DNA of 64,000 nucleotides from Aphis gossypii (lineage: Eukaryota; Arthropoda; Insecta; Hemiptera; Aphididae), in assembly GCF_020184175.1 (NCBI RefSeq), contig NC_065533.1, positions 56,768,351 to 56,832,350 on the forward strand. The letters are read 5' to 3'. Of this stretch, positions 53,816-64,000 are shown piece by piece; within the stretch, counting starts at the first letter, position 1; every line of letters begins with the position of its first letter. The translations under genes were made by a program, and so were the position numbers. The notes under the pieces are model-generated. The model saw only the letters and a program-made list of their open reading frames with translations. It was not told the DNA's origin and did not search any database.

Positions 53816-56365
53816 GCTAACTTTTTATTTTCATAGGATTTAATAAATGTTGTGGCATTATTATTTTTTTTTATATATATAAATATAATATAACGAATTT
53901 TATTCTTGTAGTATATATGTATTATACCAGCATTTATGTATGTATGTGTGTACCTCTGTGTGTGTGTGTGTGTATTTCATAGTCAGTAAAAAGAAGAAAC
54001 TGTATTATGTGAATGTATCCCCTTGTGGCCCAGACCAAAAAAAGTAATGGACACCTCAACATTTGCAGGCTATAAGAGTGTGATATAATAAAGTAAAAGC
54101 ATCACTTATTGAGACTTAGAAAAATGTTATATAAATGAAAACTCACACGTAAATTTGATCTTGAAAAAAAAATAGAATGTTATTAAGAGTATATAATATA
54201 ACATAATATGTTTAATTATTCGTAAATAGTCAATGGGATTTCATAGATATATTAATTCAAGTGATTATCAGGTACCTAAAAGTAATATATTAATATTACT
54301 TAATATTATAGTTTTTTGTGGTTTTAGTAATTGTTATAATATTTTCCAATTATATTATTTCATTATTTGAATTTACAATTTTAAATATGTATTTATATAT
54401 ATAGGTATATATAAATATTTGAAATTTAAAAATTTGTAATATTAAAACATTATTAATATTTTTAATATTTCGTAAATTTGATGTATTGTAAAATTTACTT
54501 CCAAAAAATGTATAATTGGTACTTAAAATAATAAAAATATTTTAAACTTCAACATTTATCTCTAGACTAATCATACTTTTTATAATATAAGTTTTTTTCA
54601 ACGACGATAATATTGTTCGATATATTTTTGAATTTTAATTCATGTATATGCATTTAGACAAATTCGAATAATAATTTATGTTTACCATATCCTTTTTTTG
54701 TAATAAAATAATAACTAATTATATTAAATTATTAAAAAAAAAAAAAAAAAAACAAAAACAAACAAACAAACTAATAAATTACTATTTAATGAACTTAATT
54801 CTAAAAAATGTGTTTGTTCATACATTTTGATGTTTTTTTTTTCACATTATAAATATATTATAACATAAAATATGTACAGATTTATCTTTAGCTAGTTTTG
54901 AATTTCATGCAATTTGCTAACTTTCCTTTTAAATAAATTGTATAGAAGAAAATAAAATAATAAATAAACTAAGTAGTTGTTTTCAATAGATATGATATAC
55001 AGGTAAGTTTTAATTTCTAAGCTAGTGAGAAAATTCGAATGGCCTAAAGTTATTTAAATAATAAGGTCAGAAAGTCTATAGAATATATTACTTAATGAAA
55101 GACACACTAGAGGTTAGGCATTTTAAATAGAGTTGCAAATGATTTCAAACAAATATTGATAATTCACAGAATTCAAATGTCTTCAAGATGTCTTCACTTT
55201 GTAATTTGTATCAGACTCTCATCTATCAAATAGGAAAATGTTTCTGAATTAAAGTATGCATTTCAACAACGTATAAATAACACTATTTAATGAAGAAAAA
55301 ATGTACAAAAATTAGATATCAAACACAATTTTCAAAATTACATTTAGCTGAATTAAATAATAGGCATTTTTTATTAAGTTTTAATCTTGATAATAATAAA
55401 AAAAAATATTTTGTATTAATAAAATAATTTTTTTTTTCAAATAAATATGTCCCGCTTTAATAAATATTGCACTGTTATACATTTGTTTTTAAATGGAATA
55501 ATTTATCAAAGACAGCTTGGAAATTAACATAAATAAATTTTAATATTAGTATATATATATATATAGATGGTGGCATCTAAATAATTGTATTAAAAATAAT
55601 TCAAAGATGACTTATAAATATTATGAGTATTAAGTACTCAGTTACGATTTCATACATACAAAATTATAATATATGTATTTTGGTACCTACACAAAAATAT
55701 TGAATTTTTAATAAACTGTTTACAGCTTATACTTCATAAAGGTTACTAACAGAAGAAATATCTAACTTTTTGGTGTAAATTCATAATGGAATACATAAAA
55801 CGTTATTTCATAGTCTTTTTACCCTTACACTTAAATTTTAAATAAACATTAAAATTGTTTAACTGCATATACGGCTGAAAATAAAAATTATTAATAGTTT
55901 TAAAGTTTTATTACAATTTAAATATAAATATATACCTATACATTATATATTTTAATATTATTACTTTATTTAAAAATAAAATAAATCTTTCATAAATAAG
56001 TTACATATTTATACAGTATTATCAATGTTTTAATTTAATCATAAATTAATGTTTCATAAAAAAAAAAAAACCACTATCATTAACAAATGTCTGGATGTTT
56101 TTTGTTTCGATAATATTTTAAATAACTAGTAATGTGATAAAAGTTGATAATATAACAATATAATAGTAATCGAAAATTATTTTTTAAGAAACTATTTAAT
56201 TATTTCATTGTTTTGTTCCACTATATTCATGATAATTATAATATATAAAATACAACGAGTAAAGAATATGATTTTAGAAGTATGGCTGTACAATATATAC
56301 GCATATAATAAATTACGGTGTAAAGTAAACAAATTTTTCAATATAATTACTAAAAAAAAAAAGGT
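53816..56365. other. AT-rich non-coding stretch
   Basis: AT-rich with a 19-base A run (54,734-54,752) followed by CAAA units, plus TA tracts. The stretch includes the TG microsatellite at 53,957. A 39-codon stop-free frame at about 55,110-55,230 has no motif and is not called. Confidence 0.5.
53957..53973. repeat. (TG)n microsatellite
   Basis: About eight TG units, flanked by TATG-type imperfect repeats. Confidence 0.85.
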
Positions 56366-56369
56366 AGAC

Positions 56370-56455
56370 AAGAAGGTACCGCTCTACTGTACAGTACAGG
56401 TGTCGAGAGGGTCACAGTGATGGATTTGTTAAATGTCAAATAATTGAATTAATTT
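56370..56455 (+). repeat. dispersed aphid-type repeat, copy C (short)
   Basis: Sequence around CCGCTCTACTGTACAG and AGGTGTCGAGAGGGTCAC matches the corresponding part of copy B at 46.17-46.25 kb at roughly 70 percent by eye, in the same orientation. It is a truncated member of the same family. The apparent open frame ending at 56,420 merely runs into it. Confidence 0.5.
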
Positions 56456-56866
56456 CCACGTTTCACTCTTATATCTCAATAAATATACGAATTCCAGTAT
56501 TATAACTATTGCTGTAATTATATTTTCTATTTAATACATATTTTTGAGGACCTAAGTGAACGTATTTTTTTTTTATGTTTTGGTTTATTTTTAAGCACAT
56601 ACAACAACTATTTTACCTATATTTATCGAATGTATTTAAACATCGAGTTATTGTTCTTAAAAAAGTACACAATACATTTGAATTTTCTTATTGACTATTG
56701 TTATAGTATATAAGTTTATAATCAAATGTAAAATCAAAATAATCCGTATCAAACAAACAGACAAATAATTTACAGATATTATAATATTATACAAAGATTT
56801 ATATACCATATTTTCGATTATTGTTGTTGTTGCTAATGACGTCAAAAAGCACTGAACTGACTTTAA

Positions 56867-57010
56867 AAGGACTTTAATTGCTGGTTTCGTCGTAATCTTT
56901 TGAGTGTCATGATATTTAATGCATCATCACGATATCTACGAGCCCCAAACAAAGATAGCATACCATATGAAACAGCACGTATTCTTGATAAATACGTAAA
57001 TTTAATATAG
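56867..57010 (+). pseudogene. coding remnant, plus strand, family unknown
   Basis: Forty-seven codons are open from after an in-frame TAA (56,864-56,866) to TAG (57,008-57,010). The translation is protein-like: NCWFRRNLLSVMIFNASSRY, then APNKDSIPYETARILDKYV. Reading on past the TAG in the same frame gives another protein-like piece (FKHHVSVQFIMNIEQLQKD) before the next stop. This pattern suggests a coding region disabled by point stops. It lies between the copy C repeat and the LINE remnant, so a mobile-element origin is likely. I do not recognise the family. Confidence 0.35.
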
Positions 57011-57640
57011 TTTAAGCACCATGTTTCAGTACAATTTATTATGAATATTGAGCAGCTACAAAAAGACTAAATTCTTGTGTTTTTGAAGCCATTTAACATA
57101 ATACAGAATACAGACATATTATAAAATAATAATTTATAAATAAGGCATCAAGTAATTTCTTAGACATACATTATAATTTTATTTTTCTTAGGACCTCTAG
57201 TAAATATTTCAATTTCATTTACATGGTGTTAAATTAGAAATATTAATAAGAAAAACTTTTATTAGTGTGTGTTATGTTACAAACATTAAGATTTTTTTTC
57301 ACTAACTCGTAAGTAACACGGAGTGTTAGTTAAGCAAAAGTGATACACTACCTTATTGGAAAATAATAATATAACGATTTGTTTATTTTTTTTACATATT
57401 ATGTATAATTATTGTTTATAGTACGGACTTAGTAAATAAGGTAGTATTAGATAATATTGTCAAGATACACATGACATAATATAAAATATCGGATAACAAT
57501 ATTAAGGCAGTGAAAGCTTATATGTCAATTTTAAGTTAAATTTAAAACACGGTTTTTGTCACGTTCAAAAATAAGACGTAGTCTAAGTATATTTAAATAA
57601 ATAAATCTGGAATCTTTCAATTAAAAACTAAACTTTAGGT
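57011..57640. other. AT-rich non-coding stretch
   Basis: After the short continuation of the 56.9-kb remnant, only AT-rich DNA is seen. No feature can be supported. Confidence 0.5.
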
Positions 57641-58885
57641 TATCTATACAAATTTCTAAAAAGTATTCGATAGATTTAATTATTCTTTTTTAACAACTAA
57701 AGTAAAAGCTTATGGTTTTTATGATTCATTTATTTTTAATCAATCAGATGCAATCGTATAGTACAACAATTTATACGTCTAGTCAAATTTATATTTTATC
57801 CGGTTTTTTCAGGTCATCCTTTATCACTTTTATTATTTAATTTATTTATAAATTTTATAAATATTACTTAGAACATTAAAATTGTCTCTTACTTATGGAT
57901 CTCACCAAAGTCTATAACATTATTAAAAATCTTGATGATGCACCAAACTCCAATATTACTTGAACAACCTTTATCAATGGTGTAATGAGAATTATATGTT
58001 ATTGTTAAATTTTCTGTTGCTTAATTTTTTATTTAAAAAAATACTGTTTGATTACATATTAAATAATTCAAATTCGACACATAATAATGTAATTAAAGAC
58101 CTGGGCGTCTTCTTTAACTCAAAACTTTCCTTTAATATTCATGTTGATTATACTATAAGATAAATCATATAAGAATCTAAACTTATTAAAATGTATATGT
58201 TAACATTTTTTTTGACTAGTCTGCCCTTAAAGTTATGTATTTCACACTAGATTGATCACACTTTGATTATCCTTCTTTAATTTAGTGTACCTAAAATAGC
58301 ATCTAAAATCATAGTCTATCTACTATCCAGAATAAATTTCTAAAATACTTTTCACATAAATTCCACTATTAAATAGTTCCATATTCTAAGTATGATATAT
58401 AATGCGACCTTTTCAAAGTAATGCATCAATATATAAGACTTTCACCATAAACTGTAAATATTTGTATAATCAATTACATTATATTATTGATTTATCAGAA
58501 ATTTTTGAGCAATTAAATTTTAGAGTTATCCAAAATTCTATAGAAATAATTTAATATTCTATCTTTTCTCTGTTTTTTTAAATTATATTCTATATATATA
58601 TATATTATATATATATATTATATTCCTGCCAATATGCTTATGTCTGTAAGATTTAGATTTATTTAATACGACCCTGTTGAGTTTGTCAAATTTTTTATCA
58701 TATTAAATTTTATTTTTATTTTATCTTTTATAATATTATTTCCTCCATCTCTTTCTCCAACACATGTTTATAACTCAATTGTACTCTTAATTAATTGTGT
58801 GATTCATATCATATCATATTTTATATTTTTAAGCTGAAATAATTCTATTTTTCATTGAAATTAATTTCCGTAAATAAAGAAATTA
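57640..58885 (+). mobile_element. decayed LINE (jockey/R1-like) reverse transcriptase remnant
   Basis: Plus-strand pieces, in shifting frames, match the order of a jockey-superfamily LINE ORF2. First comes the fingers-palm segment GHPLSLLLFNLFINF (about 57,812-57,856), where intact elements have GVPQG..GPLLFNLFIND. Next is a disrupted segment where the YADD catalytic box should be (about 57,892-57,915), then NLYQWCNENYMLL and IKDLGVFFNSKLSFN in the open frame at 57,960-58,163, and a late piece SEIFEQLNFRV (about 58,492-58,524). The YADD aspartates are not readable and there are frameshifts and stops, so it cannot move itself. The endonuclease domain and ORF1 are missing: a typical 5'-truncated copy. 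The tail near 58,860-58,885 is A/T-rich, as LINE 3' ends are. The 5' limit is approximate. Confidence 0.7.
58591..58617. repeat. (TA)n tract inside LINE remnant
   Basis: An interrupted TA microsatellite of about 27 bases lies in the decayed 3' part of the LINE. It probably expanded after insertion. Confidence 0.8.
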
Positions 58886-61455
58886 TTATTAATTTATTGA
58901 AAATATTATGTTTGTTATGATTTTAATTTTATTTTTATGCAATATACGGAATACATCTTTTTGAACATAAAATACGTAAACTACTACACTATTAAATGAA
59001 CATACAACATTTGTTAAATTATGAATTAAAATTTAAAATAATACAATATTTTTAAAAACTCCTTTTTTTATTCAAACATTAAAATTTTTTAATTATGGTT
59101 TTTTAGAATTTTTAAATCAACTCAACAACCATGTTTTCAAAGTTTTGAAGTTTTCTAATTATTTAAAGAATATTCAGTATATTTAGGTGTCCAGTGATGA
59201 ATCAAACTTCTTAAACATTTTTAAAACACAGTTTTAAGCAAATTTAAAAATTCCAAAATCAGAGTTTTTAAAACTGAATTATTGAAAATATTAGAGGGGT
59301 GTCGTGCACATTTGTTGTATATTTCTATACATAAACTGTATATTTATAGTTATTTAATAAACAAAAATCAAACAGAGTCATCATTAAAGTTATAAAATTT
59401 TTCATTTTTTTTTTTTTTTTTTTAAAGGATTTAAAATATAGTTAGGTACTATATTATTTCATGCTCTAAAAAATATTAAGATGTACTTGTATTTTTTTGA
59501 AATTTTTTTTACAAATATGATTTTATTTTATAATTAATTAATGTGTGAATTCTTTAAATATGCTAATCGAGTGTAAATTAGAACTATAAATTAATTTAAA
59601 GATAATATTATACTCATTGAATTTCAAAAAAAAAAAAAACAATTACATAAATAAGATAAAACGTAGGTTACAGAAGTATAATTTGTGCAATATTATAATA
59701 TTCATTCCACGCTGTATATTTTCAGTTTTTAGATTTTGAGTAATATTTATAATATTATACATTTAATAAAATAATAATATCTCAAATGTGTTTTACGTTA
59801 CCTATAAATATTTATTTGGCTTTCTTAGGTCACGCGACAACGTCTAGCTGGAACTTAAATTTATTCCACGCGTATCCGTTTCAATCGTCTACGTTAACTT
59901 CTTAGTTGCTCAATAGTTTTTAATATTTATGCTATATTTATAGTTTTTTTTTAACATATTTAAAAAATAAGTAGTCATATAGCGTAAGATCAGGTGGCCT
60001 GGAAAACCAGGTGTGAACTAACGGAAGATTCATTTCAAGTAACCCTGTATATTTATATTTATAATGATATTATACAACATAATTTATTAACGTTGATATA
60101 ACAAAAAAAAAAAAAATAAGAATATTTATAATAATTTTTCAGCATATATAGCCAATTTATCGAATAATATTACCTACCAATATCAAAAAATTTCATCAGT
60201 TAATAAATATTACATCATAACCAATATAAAATCGTCTTTCAAACTCAAAACAGTAATTTAATAAAAACCAATAATCAGCATAATGATATTATGTTACATA
60301 AAATATTTGTTAACTAATAAATTATTTAGACTAAGGCTTTTTGATTAGTTTGACTTTAATATTATTTACGATTGAAACTTTAAGTGATAATATCAATGAG
60401 GCATCCGAGTGAAATATTCTGTTTCAAACTTGGGTTTCTTAACTTTTAAACACAATAAGAAGAACATGAATATGGATCTATAGATTTTACATGTATTATA
60501 GTAAATATAATATTTAATAATAACCTACATTAATGAACTTTTCTAATGGCGTAATCCCTCGAAAGCATATAATAATCTCAGAACTTCTGTTTCAAATATA
60601 AAAAGCGAGTTCTTGTCACTACAATTTAAAACTCTTTTGTTTAGTAAAAAAGCAAAAAAAAAAAATGCATTATGCTTTTTTGTAATTATTTATTTTAGAG
60701 TTTGTGACTCTTTAATAGAAACCACATTTCTTTTTTTAAGATATTTCTTGGATTTAAAAGTCAAACATTTTTTTTTTATTTTTTTTTTTATTTTCACAAT
60801 TATTTTGTGTCACTTATAATTGTAAAAAAAAAATCTTACCAATAAAAATAATGTTTCATTTTAATAACTACAATTACAATCATCGTATAACTATTATCTA
60901 CATATATTGTGTTTAGCCCTTTTATTAAAAACCGATATTTTTCACAAAATCAGTGGTAGGCTCTACTATAGAAGCACCTTATAATATTTTTTATCATGTA
61001 TATTTATTTTCATATTTTTATATATTTGACATAATTATATAATACTTAATATCCCATTTCAATGTTAATTTTATAGAAAATTGGGTTGACTAAATGTACA
61101 ATTACCAATATAATATAGGATACAAAATAATACTATTGTTGAGTATTCTATATACTTTATCATCACAAACTAATTTAAGGAACTATGAATATATTTTCTC
61201 AATCTGATATTATTATTAATTATAATAACTCGTGTTTAAATAATTATTATTTACCGTAATCTTCATTTAGTTTTTATCGTGTGCATAATGTATATGAAGT
61301 GACCTACCTAATGAAATCACCTCTTGTAAGATCGGACTTAAGAACAAGAATCTAACACACTCAGATTTAAGCAATTCAATTTTTGACTTAGCTATAATAT
61401 TTTTTTTTTTGTGATAAAATACTGTTTTAGAAAAATAATCTATAAAAACATTGTA
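58886..61455. other. AT-rich non-coding stretch
   Basis: AT-rich DNA with poly-T at 59,405-59,423. Two small points stand out: an acceptor-like site before 59,829 (listed separately) and a 60-base patch at about 59,990-60,050 that may be a transposon end. The frame at 60,613 is low-complexity and not called. Confidence 0.5.
59829..59905 (+). other. candidate terminal exon (weak)
   Basis: TTTGGCTTTCTTAG is a fair acceptor ending at 59,828. Two bases then complete a phase-1 codon, followed by 24 open codons (HATTSSWNLNLFHAYPFQSS and four more) to TAG at 59,903-59,905. The phase fits the signal-peptide exon at 32,325. A direct join would give a small secreted peptide of about 58 residues, but the phase match is one in three and nothing else supports it. 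Confidence 0.1.
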
Positions 61456-61459
61456 ATAT

Positions 61460-61960
61460 GTAGCTAAGCACTCCGTTCAATAATATAAGTTTAGCGTAAA
61501 GGTTGGAAACACTAGCGTAACAATCACATCTGATCGACAACGTGCCACATGGTATCATAATTCAGAACGAACAAAAGTTGTCGAACAGAACCATCAGTGA
61601 ATACAAGGAGAAAACTCGTTAATACACCAGATTTATGACTGTGAACTCATACGTATGCATGAAAATGTTAAAACCACTGCGTGAATACGTGCAGGCAGTA
61701 AAACTTCAATATACCTCATGAATGGTTCAAATAATGGCGAAAGACGGCATTGAATAATAGTTAGATGGTACATCAGTACGTACCCTTAATATAGGTCAAT
61801 GGTGGGTTTTTGCTTGACACGACTGGAATCGACAACATTGAAATCGGCCGACGACGAAACACGGGTGACGCAAACGCCTAATGCAACGAAGGACTAAAAT
61901 AAGAACGACTCTGCACGTGAGCGAAAAGAACTACCTACTATTATTTATGTTATTGTACAA
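61460..61960. promoter_or_regulatory. fourth GC-elevated block, function unknown
   Basis: About 500 bases of non-repetitive sequence with clearly higher GC and many CpGs in the right half, plus one CACGTG (61,914-61,919). Both strands have only short open frames (up to about 38 codons; VGNTSVTITSDRQRATWYHN on plus). The texture matches the CpG-rich islands at 21.4, 27.6 and 34.9 kb. It may be a regulatory element, another promoter, or a non-coding exon. Confidence 0.3.
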
Positions 61961-63553
61961 GAAAATAAAAGGGAACATATTTTAATGTGACAAGAAAGAG
62001 ATTATGCGTTTGACAAAATAGACACATGAATGACTGTAGGGAACTTTAATATTACTCCTTAAAATATATAAGATTAGTCCATGACACTTACCGTAGTCCA
62101 TCGTATTATGCGAAGATTATAATGGTAAAAAAACATAAAAATAAATATTTAATTATAAGTGTATATATATATATATATTTGACTTAAGTATAATAAATAA
62201 AAAAACATTCGCAATTATGCAAACAGATGTTCATGTAAAATTTTTGAACTCACAATTATTATATTAATTTATTTTTCCCCATCATGTTGTCGTATAATTA
62301 TACGTATACTATTTTACTCTCAATAATTGTTTTGGTAAATGCTTTTCAGTAGAACTATACTATATTCAATACATTTCTAGTTAAACTCTGTACAGAATAT
62401 AAGTATTAATATACACACAAACTAAATAAACAAAACAAAAAAAAAAAAAAATATGCAAATTACATATACAGTACTAGTTTACTCCGCATGTATATTCACA
62501 ATACACTTGATGAAGTGTTATTTATGAGACGATATTATTCCATATTGATCTTTTTAAATAAATTTGAAAAAACAATTCAAATTAACATTTACATTTTTTA
62601 TTAGCTCATATAGGTTATACAACAAATTAAATTATTCAGTCATATGCACTCATATTCCCATTGTTATATTATTTTATAATAATTAATTTAAAATCGTACT
62701 ACTAATAATAGAAAATTTCTTACACGAATGATTAATTAATCAATTATTATTATAATTGTACTTAAATTATTGCTGTTGAATTTAAAATTATAACATATAT
62801 TTTGTGTTGATATAGTGTCTGGGGTATCAATGTAAAATTGTTTTGAATTGCCTTGTACTACATAAAAAAAGCTTAGTATTATCATGATATAAATGCAATT
62901 TTATGATAGTTGTAGCAGTTTGAAAATGTTAAAAACGTTGTTTTAAAAATATAACTCAACATATTATATACTAACCATACAATACATTCATTAAGTTAAA
63001 AAAAATAAAGGAAAACTCATTTATTTAATATTTATTTAAGCATTTTGAGTCCAAAAAAAAATTGTTCATACATACCATGACTACAATTTATAAGATCGAA
63101 ATGCAACGTTATTTTGAAAATTTAAGCCACTTAATCAAGTTTTCATCTTAAGAAAGTATAAATCGAATTAAAATATCATTATCTGATTACCTGGTTACGT
63201 TATAATTAATTCCGATAAACTTATAGTCTATTATAATAATTTTAAAATAACTATAATGATTTAACTGAGTCTTAAGCTAATTAAATGTATGACTTAACAA
63301 ATATCCATATATTTTGAAGGCATGAGTGCAAAGTAATATTGTCTTGGATTATTTCTAACTGTTTTATACAGATTTCTTTTAACTTTTATAAAACAATTAA
63401 TTTCTTAAAAAATACATTTTAATATTATACTTAAAGAATCCTAAGCTTTTGTGTATATTTTTTTTCGTACGTAAATTCTGTTATGTGTCCAAGTTTTGTA
63501 TCCATCATACAGTTTTTGTTTTCATGGTTTCCAACATGAATGCCGATTTGCCG

Positions 63554-63590
<37 letters not shown>

Positions 63591-64000
63591 TTTATGTATA
63601 GCGTGTTTGTTGAACTAAACTCACAGAAGAATACAATATTATTATTTTAATTTTTCTGCTTTTTTTATGTAGTACAATTGAATAGTATTATTTTGAACGA
63701 GTATTTCATAATGTATAACCACAAGATGGATAATATTATACACCACAAAATTTTTTTATATAACGGTTTTCATTTTAGTAATTCAAATTAGAACATAATA
63801 ATATAATAGATATTCAATACTATTATTGGTTTTATTTAATTTCAACTTAATTATTATAATTATATGTACTTAAATTGGATATGATACGAAGTGGCTGACA
63901 AGCTATATATTAGCTATATATATATTATATTATCTGACATAAAAATTGATTTTATTATGAGATAACGATATTTATGGAAATGCGACTCGTTGATTCCTAG
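61961..64000. other. AT-rich non-coding stretch
   Basis: Low-complexity AT-rich DNA with a TA tract at about 62,162-62,178 and a long A run at 63,557. No coding frame can be supported to the end of the window. Confidence 0.6.
63557..63587. repeat. 31-base poly-A run
   Basis: An uninterrupted run of about 31 A bases. It could be the tail of a retro-inserted sequence, but the sequence to its left is not recognisable as a transcript or element. The exact length may be uncertain in assembly. Confidence 0.8.

Noticed and set aside
55110..55230. 39-codon plus-strand stop-free frame
   Set aside because: It is not longer than expected by chance and has no motif, neighbour or splice site in support.
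1..64000. tRNA, rRNA, known insect microRNA seeds, CRISPR arrays, viral genes
   Set aside because: I looked for tRNA B-box words in context, several familiar microRNA mature sequences and regularly spaced direct repeats. Nothing met a reasonable standard, and no viral gene was recognised.

Overview
This window looks like nuclear DNA of an insect, most likely an aphid. It is very AT-rich (roughly three quarters A+T by eye), full of homopolymer runs and TA/TG/TAT microsatellites, and has no dense gene array, operon, ribosome-binding site, rRNA, tRNA or CRISPR array. The aphid call is inference. It rests on recognising dispersed repeats that I associate with aphid genomes (copies near 40.6-41.5, 46.1-46.3 and 56.4 kb) and on the frequent GGTACC/TAGGTACCTA words. 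No database search was possible. Almost all of the longest open frames are chance openings in AT-rich DNA and are not reported as genes.

Layout. 1-21.4 kb: AT-rich non-coding DNA with microsatellites and two more complex blocks (7.67-8.40 and 11.62-12.66 kb). 21.4-23.6 kb: a conspicuous CpG-rich block that looks like a promoter and 5' leader, with a possible TATA/initiator pair and two strong splice donors. 27.6-28.3 kb: a second CpG-rich block. 32,218-32,325: the best candidate for a host coding exon, with an acceptor, an ATG, a 33-residue signal-peptide-like N-terminus and a GTATGT donor. If it is real, a plus-strand gene for a secreted or membrane protein starts in the CpG-rich block, has a first intron of about 9-10 kb, and continues to the right. 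34.9-35.6 kb: a third GC-elevated block. 39-58.9 kb: repeat-rich, with three copies of one dispersed family, several short degraded coding remnants, and a clearly recognisable LINE reverse-transcriptase remnant at about 57.7-58.9 kb. 61.46-61.96 kb: a fourth isolated GC-elevated block.

How the parts may work together. The simplest reading is one long gene (or its 5' half) with very large introns. CpG-rich islands would be its promoter and possible enhancers, and transposon debris would have accumulated in the right half. Candidate later exons are a 13-nt microexon at 51,274 and acceptors at 46,631 and 59,829. Each fits the splice phase of the signal-peptide exon, but none is established. I found no convincing new biological system. 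The observations most worth checking are the signal-peptide exon, the clustering of CACGTG in the GC-elevated islands, the GGTACC excess and the unidentified coding remnants.
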